Positions 25,084-32,929 of a DNA stretch of 64,000 nucleotides are shown in pieces. A program made the translations under genes and the position numbers. Numbering within the stretch: position 1 is the stretch's first letter; every line of letters starts with the position of its first letter. Origin of the DNA: Halobacteriovoraceae bacterium (lineage in GTDB: Bacteria; Bdellovibrionota; Bacteriovoracia; Bacteriovoracales; Bacteriovoracaceae); assembly GCA_002707495.1 (NCBI GenBank), contig PAMZ01000006.1, positions 124,001-188,000 of the forward strand, written 5' to 3'. A model generated the notes under the pieces. It made no database searches and had not been told where the DNA came from. It was given only the letters and a program-made list of their open reading frames with translations.

Positions 25084-26382
25084 TTAAAAAAGTTTTTTGG
25101 CCCGTTTCTCGATCCCCTCTAAAATCAGCGAAACAGTCTCATGATTAATTTGAGCACCAAGCTCTTTTTTATTAAAAGAGAGTTTAGAATAAGACGATTT
25201 GATATCCTCATAAATCTGGTCAAATTTATCCTGGGAAAATCCACATTGCGAAGCCGTCTCTCTATAATGTTTTAAATTGATTCTTTTAAAATCGTAATGC
25301 CCTGACTCTCCAACTTTCATAGCGAGTTTAAATTTTTGTAAAGCACGTTTCTCTCTTCTATGTAGAAAATAGGCACTCATGACATCATAAAAAGGAGTAA
25401 GCCGAATCCCATCTTTTTGGATAAAAAGACTGAAGTTTTTCGCATGCCCATCAGTAGCGTATAAAAGATCAAAAATGAGAATTGCTTTAAAGAAATTTTC
25501 ACGATCAACTTCATTCAAAGACGAGCGAAGAAGTTTCGCTATATCACTTATTCCAGGGCCTCCATCGCTTTGATACTTTTTATAGGGCGATATTCCCAGG
25601 GCTTGGCACATATCTTCCTGGGGTACTCTTAAAAGAAAATTTTTTCCTTTCAATTTCTCCCATCGTCTATCGAAACGCTTAACGATGAGTGCTCTTTGAT
25701 CTTCAAACTCTCCTATTTTCGCTTCACAAACGGGAAGACCAAATTTTTCTAAGATTTTTAGACTTGTCCATTCATTATCTACACTATCATCAAAATTTGT
25801 ATCATCACCAAGTGCTCCAATAGAAGTTTTAAAAATATGTGTTGTCGGTGTCATGCCATGGGGCTTACACCATTTGCCATTAACGCTTAAAAAAGCCGTC
25901 TTCTCTTGTGCACCTGCAATAGAGAGACGAAAATCTTCATCCTCACTCATCCCAAGAGGAGTCGCTCGTCCGAGTCCTCTTAGAGTTTTTGCAATCTCTT
26001 TAGGGGTTAGCTGTGAATAATCTGTCTTTGTAATATCACCAGGCTCCTGGCCTTCGGGAAGAAACGAAAGTGCGCCCACGCAATCCATTCCTATTGCCGA
26101 CAAGAGATCAAAAGACTTTGTACTCTCAGCTCCAAACTTAGTTGCCACCAATTTTTTAATTTCCTCATTATCTGGCAGAAGATTATCAAAATATCTAGCG
26201 ACGATTTCTCCACGATATTCGTCTTCTTGAAGAGGCATCGATTGTGAAATCGCCATACCTTCATCCAACCAGTTATTTTCATATCTAAAACTAATCAGCC
26301 CACTTGGCTGCTTATTTAATTTTCCCACCAAAAGACCATTGAGATAGAGATCTAAAATTTTGTTTTTTTTGGTCCGTCCCAT
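25084..26382 (-). CDS. hipA: HipA-family serine/threonine kinase toxin
   Basis: A 432-residue type II toxin. E. coli HipA phosphorylates glutamyl-tRNA synthetase and halts translation; the target here is inferred. The N-terminal HipA domain (about 10-110) includes LNGLLVGKL and the SQSMP block. The kinase core has the Gly-rich IAGAQEKTA loop, KPHG, IVKRFDR, VPQEDMCQALG, catalytic Asp311 in ATDGHAKNFS, Asn316 and Asp333 in FYDVMSAY, matching E. coli D309, N314 and D332. The kinase is therefore probably active. ATG follows directly on the hipB stop codon (TAAATG), so translation is coupled. Confidence 0.93.
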   Translation of the reverse strand: MGRTKKNKILDLYLNGLLVGKLNKQPSGLISFRYENNWLDEGMAISQSMPLQEDEYRGEIVARYFDNLLPDNEEIKKLVATKFGAESTKSFDLLSAIGMDCVGALSFLPEGQEPGDITKTDYSQLTPKEIAKTLRGLGRATPLGMSEDEDFRLSIAGAQEKTAFLSVNGKWCKPHGMTPTTHIFKTSIGALGDDTNFDDSVDNEWTSLKILEKFGLPVCEAKIGEFEDQRALIVKRFDRRWEKLKGKNFLLRVPQEDMCQALGISPYKKYQSDGGPGISDIAKLLRSSLNEVDRENFFKAILIFDLLYATDGHAKNFSLFIQKDGIRLTPFYDVMSAYFLHRREKRALQKFKLAMKVGESGHYDFKRINLKHYRETASQCGFSQDKFDQIYEDIKSSYSKLSFNKKELGAQINHETVSLILEGIEKRAKKLF

Positions 26383-26655
26383 TTAAAGTAAATCCATCAC
26401 TGATGATTTAGAGCTGGTTTTTAGTTTTGCTTTATTGGACATGGCCATATTTACTTTAAGCGCTTGAATCATTTTTAAAAGCGTCTCAATTGTCCCTCCC
26501 CTGCCATTTTCAAAATCACTTATGGTGGCCTGACGGACATTAATTTGTCTCGCGAGCTCAGTTTGTGTCAGCCCCTTTGCTTTTCTAAGACGCTTTAGCG
26601 CGACTCCCAATTTTTTAGACGTATTGACTTGCTCGATTAATAATTCTCTTTCCAT
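26383..26655 (-). CDS. hipB: HipB-type HTH antitoxin and repressor
   Basis: A 90-residue XRE-family helix-turn-helix protein. The HTH is at about residues 16-70 (LGVALKRLRKAKGLTQTELARQINVRQATISDFENGRGG). HipB proteins neutralise HipA by binding it and repress their own operon. The C-terminus (SSKSSVMDLL) ends in a hydrophobic tail like that of E. coli HipB, a degradation or HipA-contact region. The upstream region holds three evenly spaced palindromes and a good promoter, fitting autoregulation. Confidence 0.9.
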   Translation of the reverse strand: MERELLIEQVNTSKKLGVALKRLRKAKGLTQTELARQINVRQATISDFENGRGGTIETLLKMIQALKVNMAMSNKAKLKTSSKSSVMDLL

Positions 26656-26675
26656 AACTCACCTATACTCTTATC

Positions 26676-26696
26676 CGTATAAATATATTTTATACG
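26676..26696. promoter_or_regulatory. hip operator 1
   Basis: Perfect inverted repeat CGTATAA-N7-TTATACG. It overlaps the -10 region of the hipB promoter. Confidence 0.8.
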
Positions 26697-26714
26697 AAAT
26701 TACGTATAAGTCAA
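26687..26714 (-). promoter_or_regulatory. hipBA promoter
   Basis: On the minus strand, TTGACT (26709-26714) and TAAAAT (26687-26692) with a 16-base spacer. Operators 1 and 2 cover the two hexamers, so bound repressor would exclude RNA polymerase. Confidence 0.65.
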
Positions 26715-26723
26715 CTTTATACG
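26703..26723. promoter_or_regulatory. hip operator 2
   Basis: Perfect inverted repeat CGTATAA-N7-TTATACG, same architecture as operator 1 and exactly 27 bp from it. It overlaps the -35 element. Confidence 0.8.
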
Positions 26724-26729
26724 CATTTT

Positions 26730-26750
26730 AGTATAATTCAAAAATATACG
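26730..26750. promoter_or_regulatory. hip operator 3 (degenerate)
   Basis: AGTATAA-N7-ATATACG, an imperfect form of the same 21-bp palindrome and again exactly 27 bp on. Probably the weakest site. Confidence 0.65.
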
Positions 26751-26862
26751 AATAAGCGAATACAACAATAAGACTTCTAAACGTGTAGATAATACTTCAT
26801 TTCACAAAACAAATGACAAAATCCAACATAAAAGAGATCTAAATCAGTGCGGGGGCTAAATT

Positions 26863-27891
26863 ATGAAAACAATAACAGGATATATGACTCTCTTTCTGAT
26901 GATTCATACTCAGATTGCAATTTCCATGGAAACCAGAAGACAAACAGTAGTCACTCTAAGTTCCTGCCAAGATGAAGCCAACCCTAATCTTGTGAAGACT
27001 GACCTATACGTTCAAAATCTAAAAAGAAAAATTACCACAGCAAATCCAGATATATTCTCAGAAGATCTTAATGCAGCTGATATTTGTCTTGGAGTCAAAC
27101 TAACAAAATCTCAACGAGCCTGGGCCGAAGCAGATAAAAGATCAGCAAAAATTGATTCAGGTCTTATCATGCGAGTGAAAAACGATGATCAACTTGCTTT
27201 CACTATGGCGCATGAACTTGCCCATATTACGATGAGACATGCACCTCTTGATGGTATCCCCATAGAGGGTGCTGATAGGGAAGATGCCCGTGAGCTTTTA
27301 AGAAGACACCAGGCTAAATATGAAGAAATTCTCGCCTGGCCTAAGGATGGACCCAGAGAAGTTTTTGAAAGACTTCAAAGAGAACTTAGAGAGATCAATC
27401 AGGAATTAAATAACATAATAGTTGACCACCATGGGGAGGAGGCTGTTAGTAATTGGATGGAGACTGAAGCTGACGTCGTTGGAGCTTATTACTATCTTCG
27501 CTCTGGCTTTGATCCACTAGAAGTCACATGGAGACTTGATCAAATAGTCATTGCCTTAAATGATGCAGGCCTTGACCCAAGAACTCAAAGTCATGGCCCG
27601 GGCTATGACCCCCATGGCCCTCCACCAGCGATGACAAGTGACCAACGTGTCGCAAGAGCTCTAGCGGTTTGCAGGTTAGACTTAGGTCCATTCTCCGAGC
27701 CACCTATACGAGGAACTCATCGCTACCCTATGCCCTGTTGGCAGATTTGGAATATAAAATTTAACTTGGCTCAAAATGAGCCGCTATTTTTTGAGTTGTA
27801 TCAGGATCTACCAAATAGATTAGAGCAAGAGGTGAATCCAAGTCTAACTGAAGTGAAAGATGAGATTGATTCTCATTCTACCACTCGATAA
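26863..27891 (+). CDS. Exported M48-like zinc metalloprotease
   Basis: A 342-residue protein with a hydrophobic signal (YMTLFLMIHTQIAISM). The zinc site is HELAH (H117, E118, H121) in TMAHELAHITMRH. The third ligand Glu200 sits in METEADVVG, the ExxAD element of M48 peptidases, so it is predicted to be catalytic. Residues 155-190 between the motifs form a long charged helix. The C-terminal 120 residues include HGPGYDPHGPPPAMTSDQRVA, as in BepA-like outer-membrane quality-control proteases, but there is no TPR. Its 3' end overlaps the convergent glycine-rich gene by 14 bases. A promoter may share the hip operator region. Confidence 0.85.
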   Translation: MKTITGYMTLFLMIHTQIAISMETRRQTVVTLSSCQDEANPNLVKTDLYVQNLKRKITTANPDIFSEDLNAADICLGVKLTKSQRAWAEADKRSAKIDSGLIMRVKNDDQLAFTMAHELAHITMRHAPLDGIPIEGADREDARELLRRHQAKYEEILAWPKDGPREVFERLQRELREINQELNNIIVDHHGEEAVSNWMETEADVVGAYYYLRSGFDPLEVTWRLDQIVIALNDAGLDPRTQSHGPGYDPHGPPPAMTSDQRVARALAVCRLDLGPFSEPPIRGTHRYPMPCWQIWNIKFNLAQNEPLFFELYQDLPNRLEQEVNPSLTEVKDEIDSHSTTR

Positions 27892-28687
27892 TAATACATC
27901 CGTCGGCGCCATTTTGACCGTGGAAACGACCTCCACCAGCGCCACATTTACCTGAGCCTCCCTCGCCACCATAAATACTCGCGCCTCCGCCAGTGCCGCC
28001 AGCACCTCCTGAGCCACCTAGACATTGCCCACTTTCACCTTGACCCTCAAAATATTTGCCATTTCGTCCTGTCCCGCCAGTACAATTAACGTCACCACCA
28101 GAGCCAACTCCTCCCATCGCAACCACATTAGACACACTAGAGGTTTCCCTCCCACTTCTTCCCCCTGTCGCACTCATAATAACGGTCCCGGTATCGTTAT
28201 CAATAAATTGGCTCGTTCCACCAGGGCCTAAATTTCTACTATTTGACCAACCGGAAGTACTCGTAACTCTTCCAGGTCCCACCTCAATTTTATATGTTGC
28301 GCCGGCTTCCAGTAGCATTCTTTTATTAGCGGCACCACCGCCTCCACCCCCATAGCCATTCCAATGAGAGTGATCTTTCATCCCCATTCCTCCTCCGCCA
28401 CCTATAACTGTGACACTGGCCACACCTGCTGCTTCAGCTGGAATAGTCAACGTATAGCCTCCAGCTAGGTATTGAGCAAAAACACACATATTCATCGTGG
28501 AGAATCCACCGGCACTAGAACAGGCATCTGCTAGACTTAGCTTTCTCGCCTCAGAATTGGAGCCTACACAAGTAAGCCTTTCCAGTGATCTATCCGCTTT
28601 AGTACTAACAAAAAAATTCATATCAGCTTTAAATATTTTATTTTGCCTATTTCTGACACTTACTTTTTTATCGTAGTTAATGACCAA
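27878..28687 (-). pseudogene. Glycine-rich surface protein, C-terminal part of a split prepilin gene
   Basis: The 269-codon frame begins with an unconvincing TTG (28687), and its reading frame actually stays open upstream to the poly-A run at 28798-28804, encoding SGSDYGNITIKSLKVYFPYG and onward. Joined to the prepilin fragment by one extra base in that run, the result is a single protein of about 425 residues. Residues from about 100 are strongly glycine-rich (GGGGG, GGTGGGASIYGG) with scattered Cys, as in fibre-tip or tail-fibre-like adhesive domains. I infer a surface filament or adhesin role. Either a phase-variable off-state, a genuine pseudogene or a sequencing error. Confidence 0.7.
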
Positions 28688-28767
28688 TTGACCTAGTCTA
28701 ATTTCGTTGTCTAAAGAGGCATCCCATTCACCTGCACCTCCGTAAGGAAAATAAACTTTTAGAGATT

Positions 28768-29160
28768 TTATCGTGATATTTCCATAATCCGAGCCAGAAA
28801 AAAATCAGCACTATCTTTTAATCTAAGACCATCGCTATCACCGTACCAAAGTCCCATTTCAAGACCTTCACTATCATCAGTATTATCATCTAGATTTGTT
28901 CTTTTTATATCACTACTATAAGCAGTTGCCGTTTTAGTTGAAAGATCACTAATAAAACTCGCGCGACAATGTCTGGCATTAGAAAGTATATTATTGATTG
29001 CCGCTAGCATGCTTGCCTCATCTTGAGCAGCACTACTTCTAGTGGTGACATCATTTAAATTTCCGGCAATTTGGGCCCCTGCAAGGGCAAGGCCTGCTAC
29101 AACTGCTGCAGCAATCATAGATCCAACTAAGGTTAAACCAGCTTCATTTCTCAGAATCAT
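28768..29160 (-). pseudogene. Type IV prepilin-like N-terminus of the split glycine-rich gene
   Basis: A 130-codon frame starting MILRNEAGLTLVGSMIAAA. The short basic leader, Gly before a hydrophobic Leu-Thr-Leu-Val start and the 20-residue hydrophobic helix are type IV prepilin features (cleavage G-LTLVG). The usual Glu5 is Gly, as in minor or atypical pilins. Residues 30-120 are helical then Ser/Asp-rich. The frame hits TAA at 28768 a few codons after the T7 run; continuing in the other frame from the run gives the downstream protein. N-terminal fragment is real; the gene as a whole is interrupted. Confidence 0.72.
28798..28804. repeat. A7 homopolymer (T7 in coding sense) at the frame break
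   Basis: Seven A residues on the plus strand. Changing to eight (or five) restores one continuous frame across the prepilin and glycine-rich parts. Confidence 0.7.
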
Positions 29161-29277
29161 ATTTTTCTCCGCTAAAACATGATTATAACATAAGAAAAAT
29201 TAAGAGATTTACTTTTTATATCGGAAGAAAGTATCGAGGCTTTTTTTTCGTTGAAACAGTGACCTGACATCGATTGA

Positions 29278-29306
29278 GATTTGAGGTGCCAGTGGCACGT
29301 CAAATC
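29278..29306. repeat. 29-base near-perfect palindrome
   Basis: GATTTGA-G-GTGCCA pairs with TGGCAC-G-TCAAATC around a single G, with one G-G mismatch. The decamer ATCGATTGAG occurs on both sides of it (part of it at 29269-29278 and 29304-29313). Possible binding site for a dimeric regulator or a hairpin. Confidence 0.7.
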
Positions 29307-29379
29307 GATTGAGGCGGACTTGCGAGCAAGTTCGATCAAAAGATCAATTGTGTAGAATTTTAAAATTAACAGAAGATTA

Positions 29380-29404
29380 AAAGTGGTGGACCTGACAAGG
29401 ATCG
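29380..29404 (-). repeat. Duplicated tRNA-Ala 3' end (25 bp)
   Basis: Identical to 29651-29675, that is, the last part of the T-arm, acceptor strand and CCA of tRNA-Ala plus four flanking bases. The rest of the tRNA is missing. Looks like an attachment-site or insertion duplication. Confidence 0.75.
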
Positions 29405-29528
29405 CCCACTAACCGCTCACTCCTGTTCGCTAACGTGGGCTTCCCTCACTCGGGCTGCCGCTCGCATCCAGCTCGCTAATCGCTAGCGCGCGCCCTCGCT
29501 CCCCTTCGATACTTGTCTTCAACACATA

Positions 29529-29654
29529 CTTTCATTTCAAACCCCAGGCTTGCTTTCTTTGTGAAGCGAGTGAAAGAGCGAGGCGTACATTAAGTACTCC
29601 GCAGCGAGAGAATCGAGTGTAACAAAGGAATGGAGCCGGGGTTTCAAATGAAAG
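29529..29654. repeat. Long imperfect inverted repeat abutting tRNA-Ala
   Basis: Terminal 17-base arms (29529-29545 and 29638-29654) pair with one mismatch; the next 17 bases inward pair partially, and the centre carries GCGTAC/GTACTCCGC. The distal arm ends one base before the tRNA CCA, so a tRNA readthrough transcript would fold into a long hairpin. Confidence 0.7.
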
Positions 29655-29730
29655 TGGTGGACCTGACAAGGATCGAACTTGCGACCTTCTCGCTGCCAGC
29701 GAGACGCTCTCCCAACTGAGCTACAGGCCC
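29655..29730 (-). tRNA. tRNA-Ala (anticodon GGC)
   Basis: Read on the minus strand, 76 bases starting GGGCCTGTAGCTCAG and ending with encoded CCA. The acceptor stem GGGCCTG/CAGGTCC pairs with one G-U. The D-arm TAGCTCAGTTGGGAGAGC, the anticodon stem TCTCG/CGAGA with loop CTGGCAG, and the T-loop GTTCGATCC are all canonical. The anticodon is GGC, decoding GCC/GCU alanine. Confidence 0.95.
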
Positions 29731-29758
29731 ACTAAAATGAACAGCCAGTATACTTAAA

Positions 29759-30646
29759 TTAAGGATTCTCGGCAAGCGCTTTTATATCGGTAATTCTTGA
29801 GACTGATTCACCAAGGCTTGAGATACCTTCTATTTCTTGTGGTGCTTCAAAGACACGTGCACAACCGAGAACTTCATCACCAACATAGTCTTTAGCACCT
29901 CGAACAAGAATTCCTTCTACAATGCCGGTTGTTGCATTAAATACTGCCGAGCCTGAGTTTCCACCAAATGTATCTAAATTTGCTTCAAAATAATTGGCTT
30001 CTGAATTAGAAGTGACTTTAGCGTCGCCAGCTACTTTAGTAGGTAGGCCAGAAGGATGACCAATGACAAATATTTCTTGTCCATCAGCTATTTTGCCTTC
30101 AGTTCTGTACTTAAGAGGTTCCCTATCGTCTACAACTCTATCGAGCTTAACTAAAGCATAATCAACTAAACCTGTTGGAGACGCTTCAAGTTTTGCTTCA
30201 ATGACTTCTGCACATTTATAAATTTTTGATTTAGGAACCATCATGTCAGCTCTATTATCATCCTTTTTAATTTTGTAATCGAAAACCCATGAGACTTCAT
30301 CGCATCTTGCTTGATTGGGAATACAATGTCCGGCGGTTACCAATAAATCTGGTGCCACGAGAAAGCCGGAACAAACAACCGAGCTAGGTTGCTCAGAAAA
30401 TTTTTCATCAGGACAAAGACCCATGTCATTAACAATTGTTGCTGGTGGAAGAAAAGCATGATCCCCATGCTCTACCACTTTGATTCGATTGATCATACCT
30501 GCCGTCGATAGGGAAAGTTTTTGCTGTAGCTCACTTGCTTGATGAGGCTCCACTCTATTATCAACACCGTAAATAATTCTCTCACTTCTAGATTCGGCAA
30601 AAACCTGAGTTGATAATAGCACTAGCAAAAAACTTAATTTCTTCAT
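29759..30646 (-). CDS. Secreted trypsin-like serine protease (S1)
   Basis: A 295-residue protein with a clear signal peptide (MKKLSFLLVLLSTQVFAES). The catalytic triad is His in LLVTAGHCIP, Asp in GLVDYALVKLD and Ser in FGGNSGSAVF. The GNSGS surround is the V8/glutamyl-endopeptidase style rather than GDSGGP, so specificity may differ from trypsin. Six or more Cys could form disulfides. A 25-residue-plus region after the signal may be a propeptide. ATG at 30646 with GGGGAC upstream. It stands alone next to tRNA-Ala. Likely periplasmic or secreted digestive enzyme. Confidence 0.88.
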   Translation of the reverse strand: MKKLSFLLVLLSTQVFAESRSERIIYGVDNRVEPHQASELQQKLSLSTAGMINRIKVVEHGDHAFLPPATIVNDMGLCPDEKFSEQPSSVVCSGFLVAPDLLVTAGHCIPNQARCDEVSWVFDYKIKKDDNRADMMVPKSKIYKCAEVIEAKLEASPTGLVDYALVKLDRVVDDREPLKYRTEGKIADGQEIFVIGHPSGLPTKVAGDAKVTSNSEANYFEANLDTFGGNSGSAVFNATTGIVEGILVRGAKDYVGDEVLGCARVFEAPQEIEGISSLGESVSRITDIKALAENP

Positions 30647-30699
30647 AATTTGTCCCCTTTCTAGCTAAATAGGCTGACTTTCGGCCATGCGATAGCCCA

Positions 30700-30745
30700 A
30701 TTGTAAGATTTTCCATGCAAATTCATTGACGGTATCACTTACAAT
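30700..30745. repeat. Inverted repeat ATTGTAAG/CTTACAAT in a divergent promoter region
   Basis: Perfect 8-base arms at 30700-30707 and 30738-30745 separated by 30 bases, in the 130-base gap between divergent genes. Possibly a regulator site; weak evidence. Confidence 0.3.
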
Positions 30746-30776
30746 CAGGTAAACCATTGATAACAGGTGAGGTTAA

Positions 30777-32144
30777 ATGGCGATTTACGTAAATAGAGTT
30801 TTAAATATGAAGCATATAAAGGTGATAGGTTTTGATATGGATCACACCTTAGTGCGCTACCACAGTGACAAATTTGAAGAACTTACTTTCAATCTGGCCA
30901 TAGATAGACTCATCTCTGACAAAGAGTATCCTGAAGAGATAAAAAACTTTGAGTTTGATTTTCACAAGGCGATCAGAGGTTTAATCGTTGATAAGGTCAA
31001 CGGAAATATCTTAAAAGTATCTCAGTACAATAAAATTAAAACAAGTTACCATGGAACAAAGCCACTTCCCTTCAAAGAACAAAGAAAACTTTATCAAGGA
31101 TCTTCTGTAGATTTGTCTGACCCGATTTATATGAGTCTTGATACATTCTTTTCCATCGCCCATACTCTTTTATTTTCTCAATTGGTTGATCTTAAAGACG
31201 CTAAGCCAGAGCTTGCACTACCTGAATATGCCAATATGGCAGATGATGTCACTTATGCAGTCGATATCATCCATCGAGATGATTCTTTGAAATCAATTGT
31301 AAAAGCAGACCTAGATAAATATGTCGTCAAAGATGAAAAAATGGTTGAGGCCCTTGAGCGTTTTGTGAAGTATGACAAAAAACTATGGGTGATCACTAAC
31401 TCTGACTATACCTACACAAAAGCCTTGCTGGATTATACTATAAATCCTTTTTTGAAAGATCATAAACATTGGAGCGAGCTATTCGAAATTACCGTAACAC
31501 TCGCTTTTAAGCCTCGATTTTTCACAGAAAAAAACATCATGCTTAAAATTGATCCTGATTCAGGGTTAATGGAGAATTTTGACAAAAAAGTCGTTCCTGG
31601 AATTTACCAAGGAGGCTATGCTACAAAACTTCAAGACAATTTCAACCTAGCAGGTGACCAAATTCTCTATCTTGGAGACCATATCTATGGGGATATCGTA
31701 AAGCTTAAGAAGGCCTGTGGCTGGCGGACAGCCTTGGTCATTGAAGAGCTTGACTTTGAAGTAGACGCCTACAAATCAACCAAGGCTATTAGTGTAGAAA
31801 TTGATGAGCTAATGGCAGATAAAGTCGAGTTTGAAAATCAAATTGATGATCTCTATGCCCAGGAATTTGAATTTGGAAAGTCTGTAGAAAAAGACCAAGT
31901 CTATGCAAAATTCGATGAAATAGAAAAAATTGACAAAAAAATTGGAACACTCATTAAATCTTATGAAGCAAGCTTTAATGGCCACTGGGGAGAAGTCATG
32001 CGAGCCGGAGTTGAGCCTAGTATTTTTGCCTCCCAGGTAGAGCGCTATGCTTGTATCTATATGACTAAGGTAAGTGATTTTATCGACTACTCTCCGAGAA
32101 AATACTATAGACCTATGAAACTAAAATTAGCTCACGAGAAATAA
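30777..32144 (+). CDS. HAD-IG family 5'-nucleotidase
   Basis: A 455-residue cytoplasmic HAD-superfamily phosphatase of the purine 5'-nucleotidase type (cN-II-like). Motif I is DMDHTLVRY near residue 20 (nucleophile and acid/base Asp). Motif II is VITNSDYTY. Motif IV is LGDHIYGDI. The long inserted cap between motifs I and II fits the IG subfamily. ATG 30777 follows GAGG; ATG at the tenth codon (MKHIKVIG) is an alternative start. The 3' end overlaps the convergent glycosyltransferase by 13 bases. Role: dephosphorylation of IMP/GMP-like nucleotides, inferred from the family. Confidence 0.88.
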   Translation: MAIYVNRVLNMKHIKVIGFDMDHTLVRYHSDKFEELTFNLAIDRLISDKEYPEEIKNFEFDFHKAIRGLIVDKVNGNILKVSQYNKIKTSYHGTKPLPFKEQRKLYQGSSVDLSDPIYMSLDTFFSIAHTLLFSQLVDLKDAKPELALPEYANMADDVTYAVDIIHRDDSLKSIVKADLDKYVVKDEKMVEALERFVKYDKKLWVITNSDYTYTKALLDYTINPFLKDHKHWSELFEITVTLAFKPRFFTEKNIMLKIDPDSGLMENFDKKVVPGIYQGGYATKLQDNFNLAGDQILYLGDHIYGDIVKLKKACGWRTALVIEELDFEVDAYKSTKAISVEIDELMADKVEFENQIDDLYAQEFEFGKSVEKDQVYAKFDEIEKIDKKIGTLIKSYEASFNGHWGEVMRAGVEPSIFASQVERYACIYMTKVSDFIDYSPRKYYRPMKLKLAHEK

Positions 32145-32929
32145 AACCTTTTTATCGTCTCCATTTCTAGGGTCTTATTTTCATGCCCATGTTTTCTATA
32201 TCCTTTTATGAGGATTTCAGTTTTCGTTTTAAGTACTGCCAATACGGCTTCCCTTCTTTTTGAGGAAAGCTCTCTATTTTCTAAAACCCATATCAAAGAT
32301 TTCACTCGCCAATAATCCATTGCCTTAAATTTGCGTGAAAGTTGATCCTTATGTCCTCCGTATTTTAAAATTTGAGGCTCTTCAATGAAATCAACTTCAT
32401 AAAGGCTTGTGAGTTTGAGCCATAAATCATAATCTTCACATACAGGATAATCTTCTCGAAAGAGTCCTATTCTCTCAAAGACATCTCGCCTTATCATGAC
32501 ACTTGAAGGAGAGATAAGACATAAATCAAGGCTAGGGATAAATTGATCTCCTCCACCTTTTTGATGCTTTTTCATTTGATTGACTCGTTTACCATTTCGA
32601 ATCCAAATCTCTTCTGTATGGATACATGCAGAATTATATTTATTCTGAGCTTCCAGTTTTGTGGGAAGCCATTCATCGTCAGAATCAAGAAAAGCGATAT
32701 ACTCCCCATTTGATATTTCAATACCTCTATTTCTAGCGGCTGAAACTCCAAGGTTTTCCTGCTGGACTAGCTGCACATCAAATTTAGAAGCGACATGAGC
32801 GCTTTCGTCAGAACTCCCATCATCTACTACGATGACTTCAAAATCTTTATAAGTCTGATTAAAAACTGAAGATAGAGCTCGCTCTAATTCGACTGCACGG
32901 TTAAAGACAGGAATGATAACGGAAATCAT
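32132..32929 (-). CDS. Family 2 glycosyltransferase
   Basis: A 265-residue inverting GT-A transferase using a nucleotide sugar. Motifs: SVIIPVFNRAVELERALSSV at the start, VVDDGSSDES, GVSAARNRGI, and the metal-binding DSDDEW. CEDYDLWLKL near residue 163 carries the likely catalytic acid. No membrane segment is seen. It overlaps the upstream aldo/keto reductase gene by four bases (ATGA), so the two form an operon. Probable role in surface polysaccharide or glycan modification; the acceptor is unknown. Confidence 0.9.
   Translation of the reverse strand: MISVIIPVFNRAVELERALSSVFNQTYKDFEVIVVDDGSSDESAHVASKFDVQLVQQENLGVSAARNRGIEISNGEYIAFLDSDDEWLPTKLEAQNKYNSACIHTEEIWIRNGKRVNQMKKHQKGGGDQFIPSLDLCLISPSSVMIRRDVFERIGLFREDYPVCEDYDLWLKLTSLYEVDFIEEPQILKYGGHKDQLSRKFKAMDYWRVKSLIWVLENRELSSKRREAVLAVLKTKTEILIKGYRKHGHENKTLEMETIKRFYFS

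Larger units (their letters stand above)
29161..29654. repeat. GC-rich palindromic repeat region next to tRNA-Ala
   Basis: No gene is visible in this roughly 490-base stretch. It holds, in order, a 29-base palindrome, a 25-base copy of the tRNA-Ala 3' end, an unusually GC-rich block (about 29400-29510) with repeated AGCGAG/CTCGCT-type motifs and hairpins such as CCCAC/GTGGG, and a long imperfect inverted repeat ending exactly at the tRNA 3' end. The composition is clearly unlike the AT-rich flanks. Confidence 0.75.

Noticed and set aside
28025..28355. Two plus-strand frames (68 and 99 codons) across the glycine-rich gene
   Set aside because: Proline-rich artefacts of reading GGN-rich DNA in the opposite direction.
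29400..29650. CRISPR array in the GC-rich repeat region
   Set aside because: The repeats are short, irregular and inverted; there is no constant spacer length and no cas gene.
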